DNA of 64,000 nt from the NCBI RefSeq assembly GCF_039539965.1, contig NZ_BAABED010000001.1, positions 1-64,000 of the forward strand, read 5' to 3'. Below, piece after piece: positions 26,176 to 34,717 of the stretch; position 1 is the stretch's first letter; every line of letters begins with the position of its first letter. The DNA is from Arthrobacter methylotrophus (GTDB lineage: Bacteria > Actinomycetota > Actinomycetes > Actinomycetales > Micrococcaceae). A model generated the notes under the pieces. That model worked only from the letters and a program-made list of their open reading frames with translations, did not search any database and had not been told where the DNA came from. The translations under genes and the position numbers were made by a program.

Positions 26176-27415
26176 CTACCCCAGACTCGCCGCTTTCACC
26201 AAGAGGTACTGCCGCTCCTGGAGGCTCTTGGTCTTCTTTGCTGCGCCAAGGAAGCACTCCCGGGCCCGCATGCGATCCCCGGACATTTCGAGCAAGTGCC
26301 CGCGGACGGCGTCGAGCCTGTGCCAGTCTTTCAGCTCTGCCTCAAGGCCGTCCAGTAGCTCAAGGGCGGCCTGCGGCCCATCCACCATTGCCACGGCAAC
26401 GGTGCGATTGAGTGTTACGACCGGGCTCGGGGCCATGGCCTCGAGAACCGTGTACAACGCCAGGATCTGCGGCCAATCGGTCTGGTCCGCGGTGGTCGCC
26501 TCGGCATGGACCGCGGCAATGGCGGCCTGTAATTGATAAGGCCCGGGATGCCCCACGCCGAGCACTGATGACAGAAGTTCCAAGCCCTCGGCAATCTGCG
26601 CCGAGTCCCACAACCTGCGATCCTGCTCCGCGAGCGGCACGAGCACCCCGTCCGGCAGGGATCTGGCCCGGCGTCGGGCATCAGTGAGAAGCATCAGAGC
26701 AAGCAGTCCGCCCACCTCGTGTTCGGCCGGGACCAGTCTCCGGAGGAGCCGCGCAAGGCGGATCGCCTCCCGGGTGAGCTCTTCGCGCTGCATGGATGGC
26801 CCGGAACTCGCCGCGTAGCCCTCGTTGAAGATCAGGTACAGGACATGGAGCACGACGCCGAGCCGCGCCTTTCGCTCCCCGGCTTCCGGGAGCTCGAAAT
26901 GGGCTCCCGCCTTTCTGATGCTCTGCTTCGCCCTGCTGATCCTCTGCCCCATCGTGGCTTCCGGGACCAGGAACGCACTGGCGATTTCCGCCGTCGTGAG
27001 CCCTCCGACCGCCCTTAAAGTCAGTGCGAGCTGCGAGGGTGCTGAAAGAGCTGGGTGGCAGCACAGGAAAAGGAGGGCGAGGGTATCTTCTGCAAACCCG
27101 CCCGTGTCCCTCGTCGAATAAGGCGCTTCGCTGGGCGGCGGTTCCAACGCTGCCGCCCGCTTTTCGCGCTCTTGCCGGGAACTTTCGCTGCGCCAGTGGT
27201 CCACCAAACGGCGAGTGGCGACGGTGAGCAGCCACGCCCGGGGGTTGTCCGGAACGCCGGAATCGGGCCATTGCAATGCGGCCTCAAGCAGCGCTTCCTG
27301 GACGGCGTCCTCGCATTCGGCGAATTGGCCGTGCCTGCGCACGAGCACGCCGAGGACCTGCGGCGCGAGGGTGCAGCAGGCCCTCGAGCATGGACTCCCG
27401 GGAAGGCTTGGCCAA
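26176..27415 (-). CDS. ECF sigma factor with C-terminal TPR-like domain (ECF42 type; N-terminus frameshifted)
   Basis: Sigma-2 region: RHGQFAECEDAVQEALLEAALQWP followed by NPRAWLLTVATRRLVDHWR. Sigma-4 region: LTTAEIASAFLVPEATMGQRISRAKQ. The remaining 200 residues (LYLIFNEGYAAS, LMLLTDARRRARSLPDG, LNRTVAVAMVDGPQAALELLDGL) form the DUF6596/TPR-like extension of the ECF42 group. The intact frame begins at 27348 (GTG); a two-base gap near 27375 separates it from the likely start TTG at 27415, giving SRESMLEGLL then LAPQVLGVLVRRHG. It lies three bases after a DGPF/YCII gene, the known genomic partner of ECF42. Target promoters unknown. Confidence 0.85.
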
Positions 27416-27418
27416 AGG

Positions 27419-27778
27419 CTAGACCTCCGGCGGCTCGTCCTGGACGCGGCGGAGCTCCACGACAGGCGCGTATTTCACGATGCTGGAGCAGATTTCCACT
27501 GCCCGTTCCTCGCTGGCCACGTCCACCACCCAGTAGCCGATGAGGGATTCCTTGGCCTCGGCGAAGGGCCCGTCGGTGGTGATGACACCGTTGTCCGTCT
27601 GCTTGACGAGTTTGGCGGTGCCAGGATCGGCCAGGCCCGCGTTGAAGACCATCTCGCCGGAATCGCTGAGATCCTTGTCGATCTGGATCATGAAGCCGAT
27701 CATTTCCCTGATCCATTCGGGATCGGCGGTTTCCATCATGCCTTCCGCGGAACCAAACATCATGATCATGTATTTCAT
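27419..27778 (-). CDS. YCII/DGPF domain protein
   Basis: A 119-residue protein with the DGPF motif itself: VITTDGPFAEAKESLIGYWVVDV. The fold is a ferredoxin-like YCII domain, often dimeric. The frame extends to 27853, but AAGGAG lies seven bases before the ATG at 27778, and the protein then begins MKYMIMMFGSAEGMME as in the family. It is co-transcribed with the downstream ECF42-type sigma factor. DGPF proteins are the standard neighbours of these sigma factors, and their biochemical role is not settled. Confidence 0.88.
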   Translation of the reverse strand: MKYMIMMFGSAEGMMETADPEWIREMIGFMIQIDKDLSDSGEMVFNAGLADPGTAKLVKQTDNGVITTDGPFAEAKESLIGYWVVDVASEERAVEICSSIVKYAPVVELRRVQDEPPEV

Positions 27779-27888
27779 CTCGAACTCCTTATGTGGGCGC
27801 CCCGTGCGGACGCTTTCGTTCATGGGTCGGAACTGCATGACGCTTTTCGACATGGCTAAGGGAATTTCCCGCGGGTTTTTGGCAGGCG

Positions 27889-28704
27889 CTAGGCCCGCGC
27901 GATGACCTCTCCATTCGGAATCAGGAAAAAGCCATCATCCGTGGAGCCCCAGCGGTGCCAACCGGCGGCAATCCGGGCCAGATCTGCCTCGTTGGCGAGC
28001 CCGTATTCCAGCGCCTGCTCGGCAAAGGCGGAGTGCAGGACGCGTTCACTCCACACCCGCGATTGCCAGCGGCGCTGCTGGGCGGTCGCGTACAGCCAGT
28101 TGCTGCTGGAGGGCGCGACGTCGGTAAAGCCCGCCTGCTGCGCCCAGGACACGAGTCGCCGCCCGGCGTCGGGTTCTGCTCCGTTGCGTCGGGCGATCTT
28201 TTGGTAGAGCTCCATCCAGTCGTCGAGCTCGGGGACCTCCGGGTACCAGCTCATGCCGTGGAAATCGGCGTCGCGCACCGCAACGATGGCACCGGGCTTG
28301 GCTACGCGCCGCATTTCGCGCAATGCGGCCACGGGGTCGGTCAGGTGCTGCAGGACCTGGTGCGCATGGACGAGGTCGAAGGTCTCGTCCTCGAAGTCCA
28401 GATCGTAGATGTTGCCGGTCACGAATTCCACGTTTTCCACGCCGCGCCCGGACGCCAGCGACGCAGCCTGGGCCACGATCTCAGGGGACCGGTCCAGCCC
28501 GACTGCCTTTGCGGGGGCCACCAGCTCCGCGAAGTCGCACGTGATGCTCCCAGGTCCGCATCCGACGTCGAGCACTGATGTTCCGGCGGTGAGATGCGGG
28601 ATGACGAACGCGGCAGAATTCTCGGCCGTCCGGGAGGCGTGGGCGCGTACGACGGATTCGTGATGGCCGTGTGTGTAGACGTCTTCGGGCTTCTGCTCGT
28701 TCAT
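27889..28704 (-). CDS. Class I SAM-dependent methyltransferase
   Basis: A 271-residue methyltransferase. Motif I is VLDVGCGPGSITCDFAEL near residues 45-62; motif II VGLDRSPEIVAQAASLAS; post-motif VEFVTGNIYDLDFEDETFDLVHAHQVLQHLTDPVAALREMRRVAKPGAIVAV. This is the UbiE/COQ5-like small-molecule layout with a longer C-terminal substrate region rich in Trp. A short 5' stretch of MNEQKPEDVYTHGHHESVV is typical of actinobacterial members. The gene stands alone between the sigma/YCII pair and a palindromic repeat. Substrate unknown. Confidence 0.88.
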   Translation of the reverse strand: MNEQKPEDVYTHGHHESVVRAHASRTAENSAAFVIPHLTAGTSVLDVGCGPGSITCDFAELVAPAKAVGLDRSPEIVAQAASLASGRGVENVEFVTGNIYDLDFEDETFDLVHAHQVLQHLTDPVAALREMRRVAKPGAIVAVRDADFHGMSWYPEVPELDDWMELYQKIARRNGAEPDAGRRLVSWAQQAGFTDVAPSSSNWLYATAQQRRWQSRVWSERVLHSAFAEQALEYGLANEADLARIAAGWHRWGSTDDGFFLIPNGEVIARA

Positions 28705-28745
28705 AGGGAAACGCTACCCCACAGACTCGAAAGCGGGCGGAACTG

Positions 28746-28811
28746 CCCAACTAGCTCGCATTTGTTGTCGCTATGAGGCGTCATAACGGCAACAAATGCG
28801 AGCTAGTTGGT
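28746..28811. repeat. 66-bp intergenic palindrome, copy B
   Basis: Same length and layout as copies at 3742 and 52855. The left arm reads CCCAACTAGCTCGCAT then TTGTTGTCG; the right arm reads CGGCAACAAATGCG then AGCTAGTTGG. Relative to copy A, a G-to-T change in the left arm is matched by C-to-A in the right arm, so pairing is kept. It lies 32 bp downstream of the alaA stop. Confidence 0.9.
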
Positions 28812-28843
28812 GCCCGCGCCGCCAGGGTTCCTCGGCGTGGGGA

Positions 28844-30076
28844 CTAGCTGGGGTCCTCAGGCCGGCTTCGATACGCGGCCAGGAACGTCGAAACCCTACG
28901 CACGGCTTCCTCGATTTCCCGGACCGACGGCAGGATGACGAAGCGGAAGTGGTCCGGGGTGGGCCAGTTGAAGGCCGTGCCGTGGGAGACCAGGATCTTC
29001 TGGTCCTGCAAGAGGTCCAGGACGAACTTCTCGTCGCTCTCGATCGGGTAAACCTCGGGATCCAGCCGTGGGAACAGGTACATGGCCCCGGCTGCGGGGA
29101 CACAACTCACGCCGGGGATCGCAGTGAGGAGCTTCAAGGCAAGATCCCGTTGTTCGCGGAGCCGGCCCCCTGGCTTGATGAGTTCCTCGATGCTCTGGTA
29201 GCCGCCCAAACAGGTCTGGATGGCGTGCTGCGCAGGAACATTGGAACACAAACGGAGGGAGGCCAGGAGCTCCAGTGCTTCACGGTATTCGGCGGTGGCG
29301 GCATGCGGGCCGGTCAAGGCTACCCACCCGGCACGGTAGCCCGGCATGCGGTAGGCCTTGGAAAGGCCGCTGAAAGTCAGGACGCAAATGTCGTCCGCCA
29401 CGGACGCGGTGTGGATGTGCTGGGCGTCCTCGTAGCGGATCTTTTCGTAGATCTCGTCTGAAAACAGGACAAGATCATGCTTGCGGGCTAATGCCGCGAA
29501 CTGCTCCAGGATGTGGCGTGGGTAGACCGCGCCCGTGGGGTTGTTCGGGTTGATGATGACGATGGCCTTGGTGCGCTTGGTGATCTTCGCTTCGACGTCG
29601 GACATGTCCGGCCACCAGTTCTGGCCCTCATCGCAGAGGTAGTGCACGGGCTTGCCGCCCGTGAGGGTGACTGTTGCGGTCCACAGCGGATAGTCCGGCG
29701 CGGGAATCAGGACCTCGTCGCCGTTCTCCAAGAATGCCTGCAGCGTCATGGAGATCAGTTCGCTGACGCCGTTGCCGATGAAGATATCCTCGACGCCGAT
29801 ATTCATCAGGTTCTTGGTCTGGTAATACTGCGAAATCGCGGTCCGCGCCGTGAAGATCCCTTTCGAGTCGCTGTACCCCTGGGCACCGCGGATGTGGTGG
29901 ATCATGTCCACCACAACCGACTCCGGCGCCTCCAGTCCGAACGGTGCGGTGTCCCCGAGATTCATCTTGAGGATGCGGTGCCCTTCGGCCTCCATTGTCT
30001 TGGCGGCTTGCAGGATGGGACCGCGGAGCTCGTAACGGACGTTCTGTAGTTTGCTGGAGTGCTGCATCGGGCGCAT
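28844..30076 (-). CDS. alaA: Alanine-synthesising aminotransferase (AlaA-like)
   Basis: A 410-residue class I PLP aminotransferase. Blocks: ILKMNLGDTAPFGLEAPESV, AQGYSDSKGIFTAR, IFIGNGVSELISM, VIINPNNPTGAVYP, LFSDEIYEKI and the PLP lysine in LTFSGLSKAYRMPGYRAGW. The family converts pyruvate and glutamate to alanine and 2-oxoglutarate, and AlaA of Escherichia coli has this same set of blocks. Length is normal. The start may be MRPMQHSS (30076) or three codons later. A 66-bp palindrome follows the stop. An orphan Pvc16-like gene lies upstream. Confidence 0.9.
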   Translation of the reverse strand: MRPMQHSSKLQNVRYELRGPILQAAKTMEAEGHRILKMNLGDTAPFGLEAPESVVVDMIHHIRGAQGYSDSKGIFTARTAISQYYQTKNLMNIGVEDIFIGNGVSELISMTLQAFLENGDEVLIPAPDYPLWTATVTLTGGKPVHYLCDEGQNWWPDMSDVEAKITKRTKAIVIINPNNPTGAVYPRHILEQFAALARKHDLVLFSDEIYEKIRYEDAQHIHTASVADDICVLTFSGLSKAYRMPGYRAGWVALTGPHAATAEYREALELLASLRLCSNVPAQHAIQTCLGGYQSIEELIKPGGRLREQRDLALKLLTAIPGVSCVPAAGAMYLFPRLDPEVYPIESDEKFVLDLLQDQKILVSHGTAFNWPTPDHFRFVILPSVREIEEAVRRVSTFLAAYRSRPEDPS

Positions 30077-30144
30077 GGTTGATCATTTCATGTCTGGCGT
30101 CTGACCGCCCGGTGATGACGTTTTGCTGGAGTTTTGCTTCCTTT

Positions 30145-30807
30145 TCACTCCCACCGGATGATGACCGGCAGGCTGCTCGTGTTGGCTGGGACTTCACGCT
30201 CAGTGCCGCGGACCGCGACGACAAAGTGCTGGAGGTCGTCCGCCGAGGCAAGTACCTCGAAATGGCCCGTGGGATCGCTCACGACGGCGGTGGCTGACGA
30301 ATGCGCTCGGATGTAGGCATCTGGGATGCCTTTGTTGTGGACATCGACCAGCCGGCCGTGGATCCGGCGGGACACCGTGGTGGTCGCGACGAGTGGTTTA
30401 GCGGCTGGAGGGTCGGAAGGCTCCTCGAAGCGGATCCCGACGGGAATGCGGACCAGGAAACCGAGGCCCTGGCGGATGCCTGCATCGTATTCGTCTGGCT
30501 GGAACTCGCCGCTGGAGACCACGGAGTACTGGTTGTGATGCTCGACGGCCAGAAGGAGCTTCTCCATGTTGTCCAATTGGGTGGGGCCATGGCATTCCAC
30601 GGCTACCTTCAATTCAAGGTCCAGCAAGGGGCCTTCCCGCCGGGATCGGCCCACCCTGTTCATGGCGACGGTGTGGACGGTGACAGGTGCATCGGTGGGT
30701 TGGCTGGCGAGGGGTTCGGAGCCGTCGTCGAAGCGGACACGCTCTGGCGAAACGGCGTCGGAAAGTATCCCGAGGAGTTCGGTCAACGATGATCGCACAA
30801 CACCCAC
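30145..30807 (-). CDS. Orphan Pvc16-like (DUF4255) protein with C-terminal beta-sandwich domain
   Basis: A 220-residue protein. Residues 1-130 resemble the Pvc16 N-terminal domain of contractile tail-like particles: VTVHTVAMNRVGRSRREGP, LLDLELKVAVECHG, DNMEKLLLAVEHHNQYSVV and later FLVRIPVGIRFEEP. Residues 145-215 look like a carboxypeptidase-regulatory/CNA-B-like sandwich (RIHGRLVDVHNKGIPDAYI, VVSDPTGHFEVLA). Pvc16 is a cap or collar protein of phage-tail-like injection systems, but no sheath, tube or baseplate genes are present nearby. The assignment rests on overall pattern and is uncertain; I would not assign a function. It lies between a marR gene and alaA. Confidence 0.45.
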   Translation of the reverse strand: MGVVRSSLTELLGILSDAVSPERVRFDDGSEPLASQPTDAPVTVHTVAMNRVGRSRREGPLLDLELKVAVECHGPTQLDNMEKLLLAVEHHNQYSVVSSGEFQPDEYDAGIRQGLGFLVRIPVGIRFEEPSDPPAAKPLVATTTVSRRIHGRLVDVHNKGIPDAYIRAHSSATAVVSDPTGHFEVLASADDLQHFVVAVRGTEREVPANTSSLPVIIRWE

Positions 30808-30852
30808 GGTGTCACCCCACCAAGTGGTCCAGCACAGCCGATGTGGTCAAGG

Positions 30853-31389
30853 TTACTCTTGCACCGCCCTGTGAGTCACCGGAACATCGGGCGTAACTCC
30901 AGTCGATGGTTCATGGCTTGGCGTGACGTCTTTGCGGGCCGCCACGGTGGCCTCGATGACGCCCTGCAGGAAAGTCATCACGGTGTGAAGTTCTTCCGGT
31001 GAAAGTGCGCCGATGACCGGGCCGATGGCGCTTGCCAGGGGAGAGAACAGTTGACTTCCTGTGGCGCGTGCCGACTCCGTCATTTCCAGATGAACCTGTC
31101 GCCGGTCCTTTTCGCTGCGGTGGCGCGCGAGATGGCCCGCCCGGTCCAGCCGGTCCACGAGCGCAGTTGTTGCCGGCGAGCTCAGGTTGAGCGCTGTTCG
31201 GAGGGCGCCGGGGGTCATGGTCCTGCCTTCCCGGGCAGCGGCGACCATGGCAGCCAACGCATTCAGGTCTGTGCGATGGAGATCGTGACTGCTGCTGACG
31301 GCCTCTACGTAGCGATCGGTTTCGACCGTGAATTGTTGGAGTAGCCCGAGGAGCGCTGCAGCGGACGGAACGTGCTGATTGTCATCCAT
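30853..31389 (-). CDS. MarR family regulator divergent from MMPL transporter
   Basis: A 178-residue winged-helix regulator. The recognition part TPGALRTALNLSSPATTALVDRLDRAGHLARHRSEKDRRQVHLEMTESARATG is the MarR core, and the flanking helices form the dimer bundle. A 30-residue C-terminal tail (HEPSTGVTPDVPVTHRAVQE) is extra and probably disordered. The divergent neighbour is an MMPL-family exporter 102 bp away, so the likely role is control of a drug or lipid export function, as in many MarR/MMPL pairs. The ligand is unknown. Confidence 0.87.
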   Translation of the reverse strand: MDDNQHVPSAAALLGLLQQFTVETDRYVEAVSSSHDLHRTDLNALAAMVAAAREGRTMTPGALRTALNLSSPATTALVDRLDRAGHLARHRSEKDRRQVHLEMTESARATGSQLFSPLASAIGPVIGALSPEELHTVMTFLQGVIEATVAARKDVTPSHEPSTGVTPDVPVTHRAVQE

Positions 31390-31429
31390 GAGGCCTCCTT
31401 CAGCCTCAAATTATCCCACTGATGTGCCA

Positions 31430-31459
31430 TTGACCAATTATCTCCATCATAGATATATT
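31430..31459 (+). promoter_or_regulatory. Candidate sigma-70 promoter of the MMPL gene
   Basis: TTGACC (31430-31435) and TATATT (31454-31459) are 18 bp apart, about 30 bp before the ATG at 31492. The inverted pair CCAATTA (31434-31440) and TAATTGG (31472-31478) brackets the -10 region and could be a MarR site. Confidence 0.5.
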
Positions 31460-31491
31460 TCATCGTGGAAGTAATTGGAAAGGGTGTGGGG

Positions 31492-33672
31492 ATGATGGAC
31501 AAAAAACCAGGAGCCGGCAATCGAGGCCGCTCGCGGTGGTGGATAGGAGTGGCTGTGCTTTCGCTGATCGCATGGATGGCGGTCGGTGGAATGGGCGGAC
31601 CAACTTTTGGAAAGCTCAGCGAGGTATCCAGCAACGACCAAGCCTCGTTCCTGCCAGCCAGCGCTGAATCCACGGAAGCCCGTGAATGGCAAAGCAAATT
31701 CACTTCCGGCGGGAGCGTTCCAGCGGTGGTGTTGATCGAGTCGCCGGAGAAGCTCTCACCCCATCAACTGGCTGGCCTGGCGTCCCTTGGCGCCCAACTG
31801 ACGGCTGTCAACGGAGTCAGCCCTTCGGCGTCGGTTGCTGGGCCGATTCCGTCCGCGGATGGGAACGCTGCGCAATTCATCGTCCCGGTTGAGCAAGGAA
31901 ACGGAGTCAAAGGGAGTATCCAGTCGCTTCGAGCAAAGGTGGCAGGCTATGTGGCGGAGGCCGGTCTTCCCGCCGGGACGGCCACCTACGTGACGGGACC
32001 GGCAGGCTTCCTCGCGGACTTGGTCAACGCCTTTGGTGGCATCGACGGGATACTTCTCTTCGCGGCCTTGGGTGCAGTCCTGGTGATCCTGCTGGCCGTT
32101 TATCGATCCGTAGTGCTGCCCTTTGTGGTCCTGCTGACCGCTGTCTTCGCGCTGTGTGGCTCCATTCTGGTGGTCTTTGCCTTGGCGAAGGCAGGCGTGG
32201 TCCAGTTGACGGGCCAGAGCCAAGGGATCCTGTCCATCTTGGTGGTAGGTTCGGCTACCGACTACGCCCTTCTATTTGTGGCCCGATACCGGGAGGCCTT
32301 GGCCTACCTGCCCAACAAATGGTCGGCAGTAGGACGCGCGTACAAGGGTAGCTTCGAGGCCATCCTGGCATCGGGAACAACCGTCGCCTTGGCGTTGCTC
32401 TGCTTGCTCTTCTCGGAATTGAACTCGAACCGTGGGCTCGGGCCAATCGGCGCGATCGGAATCGGCTTTTCAATGTTGGCCAGCCTGACGCTGCTTCCTG
32501 CGGCCCTTGGCTTGCTTGGCAGGTCCGCCTTTTGGCCGCGTACACCGAGGAAGAATCCGGCCAACTCCGACATCCCGCGCGTCTGGAGGCTTTTGTCCAA
32601 CACCATCAGCAAGCGGCCCAGGGCCGTGTGGGTGGGCGCGGCTGCCATTCTGGTGGTGTGCGCCTCGGGCCTCCTCCAACTCCAAGCCAGCGGGGTTCCG
32701 CAATCGGATCTCATCCTGAGCAAATCGGAAGCAGTGGACGGTCAGGCGGCGCTCGGCCGGCATTATCCCGCCGGGGCAGGAAGTCCGGTGGTGGTTGTCG
32801 CCGACGAAAAGGCTGCGGATGCGGTCCTTGCGGCTGTCGTAGGCCAGGAAGGCATCTCGGATGCCGCCATGGTGGGCGCTCAGGCCGGTGCGAGCCAGCG
32901 CCCGCCGGGCCAACCCCAGTCGAACAATGCGCCCTTGGTGCGGGACGGCCGGGTGCTGATCAACGCCACGCTGTCCTCGGAGGCGGATTCGGCGAAGGCT
33001 GAACAGACCATCGCAACGCTCCGGCAGAAACTGCATGACGTGGCGCCCGGGACGTTGGTGGGAGGAACGACGGCCACCGCGGCGGATACCAATGCCAGTG
33101 CGCAGGCCGACTTGTGGCGGATTATTCCGATCGTCCTGGCCGTCATCCTGTTGGTGCTGATGGCGTTGCTGCGGGCCGTTCTGGCGCCACTATTGCTGAT
33201 CGGCACCGTTGTGCTTTCCTATGCGGCAGCGTTGGGGGTCTCGGCTTGGGTTTTCAACCATGTGTTTGGATTCCCCGGCGCGGATGCCTCGGTTCCCCTT
33301 TTTGGCTTTGTGTTCCTTGTGGCCCTTGGAGTTGACTACAACATCTTCCTCATGACCCGTGTCCGGGAAGAGTCGCTGGGGGCCGGAACCCGGCCCGGTA
33401 TCTTGAAGGGGCTCGGTGCGACCGGCGGTGTGATTACTTCCGCGGGGATTGTCCTTGCCGCAACGTTTGCCGCCCTCGGGGTCATCCCGATCCTCTTCCT
33501 GGCGCAGATCTCCTTCATTGTGGCGTTCGGCGTGCTGCTCGACACCACCATCGTTCGCTCGCTCCTGGTGCCCGCCCTGTCTTATGACATCGGCCGGCGG
33601 ATTTGGTGGCCCGGGCGTCTCGGCACGGTTCCCGCGGTAAAAGAGATTCAGCGGGCAACCGCGGCTTCCTGA
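31492..33672 (+). CDS. MMPL family RND-type exporter
   Basis: A 726-residue transporter with two halves of a large extracytoplasmic loop plus membrane bundle. Helix 1 is WWIGVAVLSLIAWMAVGGMGG; the first bundle contains VGSATDYALLFVARYREAL and the second VALGVDYNIFLMTRVREE, the paired Asp-Tyr motifs that carry protons in the MMPL/RND family. The frame could start at GTG 31465, but the ATG at 31492 follows GGAAAGGGTG and gives a normal N-terminus. Such proteins export lipids or drugs in actinobacteria. Divergent from marR. The last 25 bases overlap the convergent epimerase gene. Confidence 0.9.
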   Translation: MMDKKPGAGNRGRSRWWIGVAVLSLIAWMAVGGMGGPTFGKLSEVSSNDQASFLPASAESTEAREWQSKFTSGGSVPAVVLIESPEKLSPHQLAGLASLGAQLTAVNGVSPSASVAGPIPSADGNAAQFIVPVEQGNGVKGSIQSLRAKVAGYVAEAGLPAGTATYVTGPAGFLADLVNAFGGIDGILLFAALGAVLVILLAVYRSVVLPFVVLLTAVFALCGSILVVFALAKAGVVQLTGQSQGILSILVVGSATDYALLFVARYREALAYLPNKWSAVGRAYKGSFEAILASGTTVALALLCLLFSELNSNRGLGPIGAIGIGFSMLASLTLLPAALGLLGRSAFWPRTPRKNPANSDIPRVWRLLSNTISKRPRAVWVGAAAILVVCASGLLQLQASGVPQSDLILSKSEAVDGQAALGRHYPAGAGSPVVVVADEKAADAVLAAVVGQEGISDAAMVGAQAGASQRPPGQPQSNNAPLVRDGRVLINATLSSEADSAKAEQTIATLRQKLHDVAPGTLVGGTTATAADTNASAQADLWRIIPIVLAVILLVLMALLRAVLAPLLLIGTVVLSYAAALGVSAWVFNHVFGFPGADASVPLFGFVFLVALGVDYNIFLMTRVREESLGAGTRPGILKGLGATGGVITSAGIVLAATFAALGVIPILFLAQISFIVAFGVLLDTTIVRSLLVPALSYDIGRRIWWPGRLGTVPAVKEIQRATAAS

Positions 33673-34583
33673 TCCCGCCACCAAGCGACCGTTGCCGCCA
33701 TCGCGTCTGCAAACGGTGTCGGCTCCAGTTCCAGCATTGCCTGGCTCGCCGTGGAGTCCATGATGAACGGCCGCTCGAATTGATACAGCATTTCGGCCAG
33801 CTCGCGCATGTCGATCGAGAACAGGCCGAGGGTCCGGAGCAGCCAGCTCGGAACCACGCTCAGCTTCGGTTCTGGAGCGCCGGCCGAGCGGGCGACGTTT
33901 CGCGCGATGCCGCGCATCGTCATGGCCGGTCCCGTGGGGGCGTGCAGCACCGAGTTCCAGAGCTCCGGCTTGTGCGCGGCAGCGATCATGGCCGCGGCGA
34001 GATCCGGGACGTAGGTGAAGGAGTGGGGCTGGTCGGCGCTTGCGAGGACTTGGACGGTTTTGCCCCCAAGGACCAGCGGCACCATGCGCTCGCCGGCGTG
34101 CGCCATGCGGACCAGGGGTCCGAAGAAGTCGCCGGCCACCACGCTGACGGTGTTCGCCGCGTGGCCTTCGCGTGCCTTCAGCAGGGCGGAGCGGATCCCG
34201 CGTTTGCCTCCGGCAGCTTCGCGCGGGCTGCCTTCGGTCATGATCTTGTCCGGCTCGCTATAGGAGTAAAGGCTCTCGGGGAAGACGACGACGGCGCCTG
34301 CCGCCACAGCGGCGTCCATCACCACTTGCTCTGCTTGTGGAAGCTCGGCTGCCCAGGCTTTGGCGCGGTAGGCCGAGCCGTGGATGCAATGAAAAACGCC
34401 TGTGGCGCCCTCCAAGGCTTGAGCCACTTTGGCCGGATCCGAGACGTCCACACGGCGTTTCTCGATCAGCGCGTGCTCCGGGCCACTGCCGGAGCGCGTC
34501 AGGATGCGCACCCGCTCGCCGCGTTGGGCAAGTTGCTGGGCTATGGTCCATCCGACAGGTCCTGCTCCGGTGACGACGTACAT
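33648..34583 (-). CDS. NAD(P)-binding epimerase/reductase-like protein
   Basis: A 311-residue short-chain/extended Rossmann protein. The N-terminal nucleotide motif is VVTGAGPVGWTIAQQLAQRG, a variant of GxxGxxG, and VFHCIHGSAYRAKAW and VVVFPESLYSYS occupy the positions of the active-site region. The SDR catalytic YxxxK is not clearly kept, so it may be an NmrA-like redox or binding protein rather than an epimerase. Divergent from a TetR gene with a 25-bp palindromic operator between them, so it is probably the target of that regulator. It converges on the MMPL gene. Confidence 0.78.
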   Translation of the reverse strand: MYVVTGAGPVGWTIAQQLAQRGERVRILTRSGSGPEHALIEKRRVDVSDPAKVAQALEGATGVFHCIHGSAYRAKAWAAELPQAEQVVMDAAVAAGAVVVFPESLYSYSEPDKIMTEGSPREAAGGKRGIRSALLKAREGHAANTVSVVAGDFFGPLVRMAHAGERMVPLVLGGKTVQVLASADQPHSFTYVPDLAAAMIAAAHKPELWNSVLHAPTGPAMTMRGIARNVARSAGAPEPKLSVVPSWLLRTLGLFSIDMRELAEMLYQFERPFIMDSTASQAMLELEPTPFADAMAATVAWWRDQEAAVAR

Positions 34584-34613
34584 GGTGGTGCTCGCTTTCT
34601 GCTGGGGAATCCA

Positions 34614-34638
34614 TTCAGAGAGCAGTGCTCTCTGAATT
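34614..34638. promoter_or_regulatory. TetR operator, 25-bp perfect palindrome
   Basis: ATTCAGAGAGCA, one central G, then TGCTCTCTGAAT. It lies in the intergenic region, 31 bp upstream of the epimerase-like gene and 80 bp upstream of tetR. Perfect symmetry of this length is typical of TetR-family sites, so autorepression and repression of the divergent gene are likely. Confidence 0.8.
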
Positions 34639-34717
34639 CAGGATGAACCTTCCTGGACTGCATGTCAAGAGCGCTGCTCACATTTGTTGCCTATGCTCTC
34701 CCTTATGGCATTCTGGG

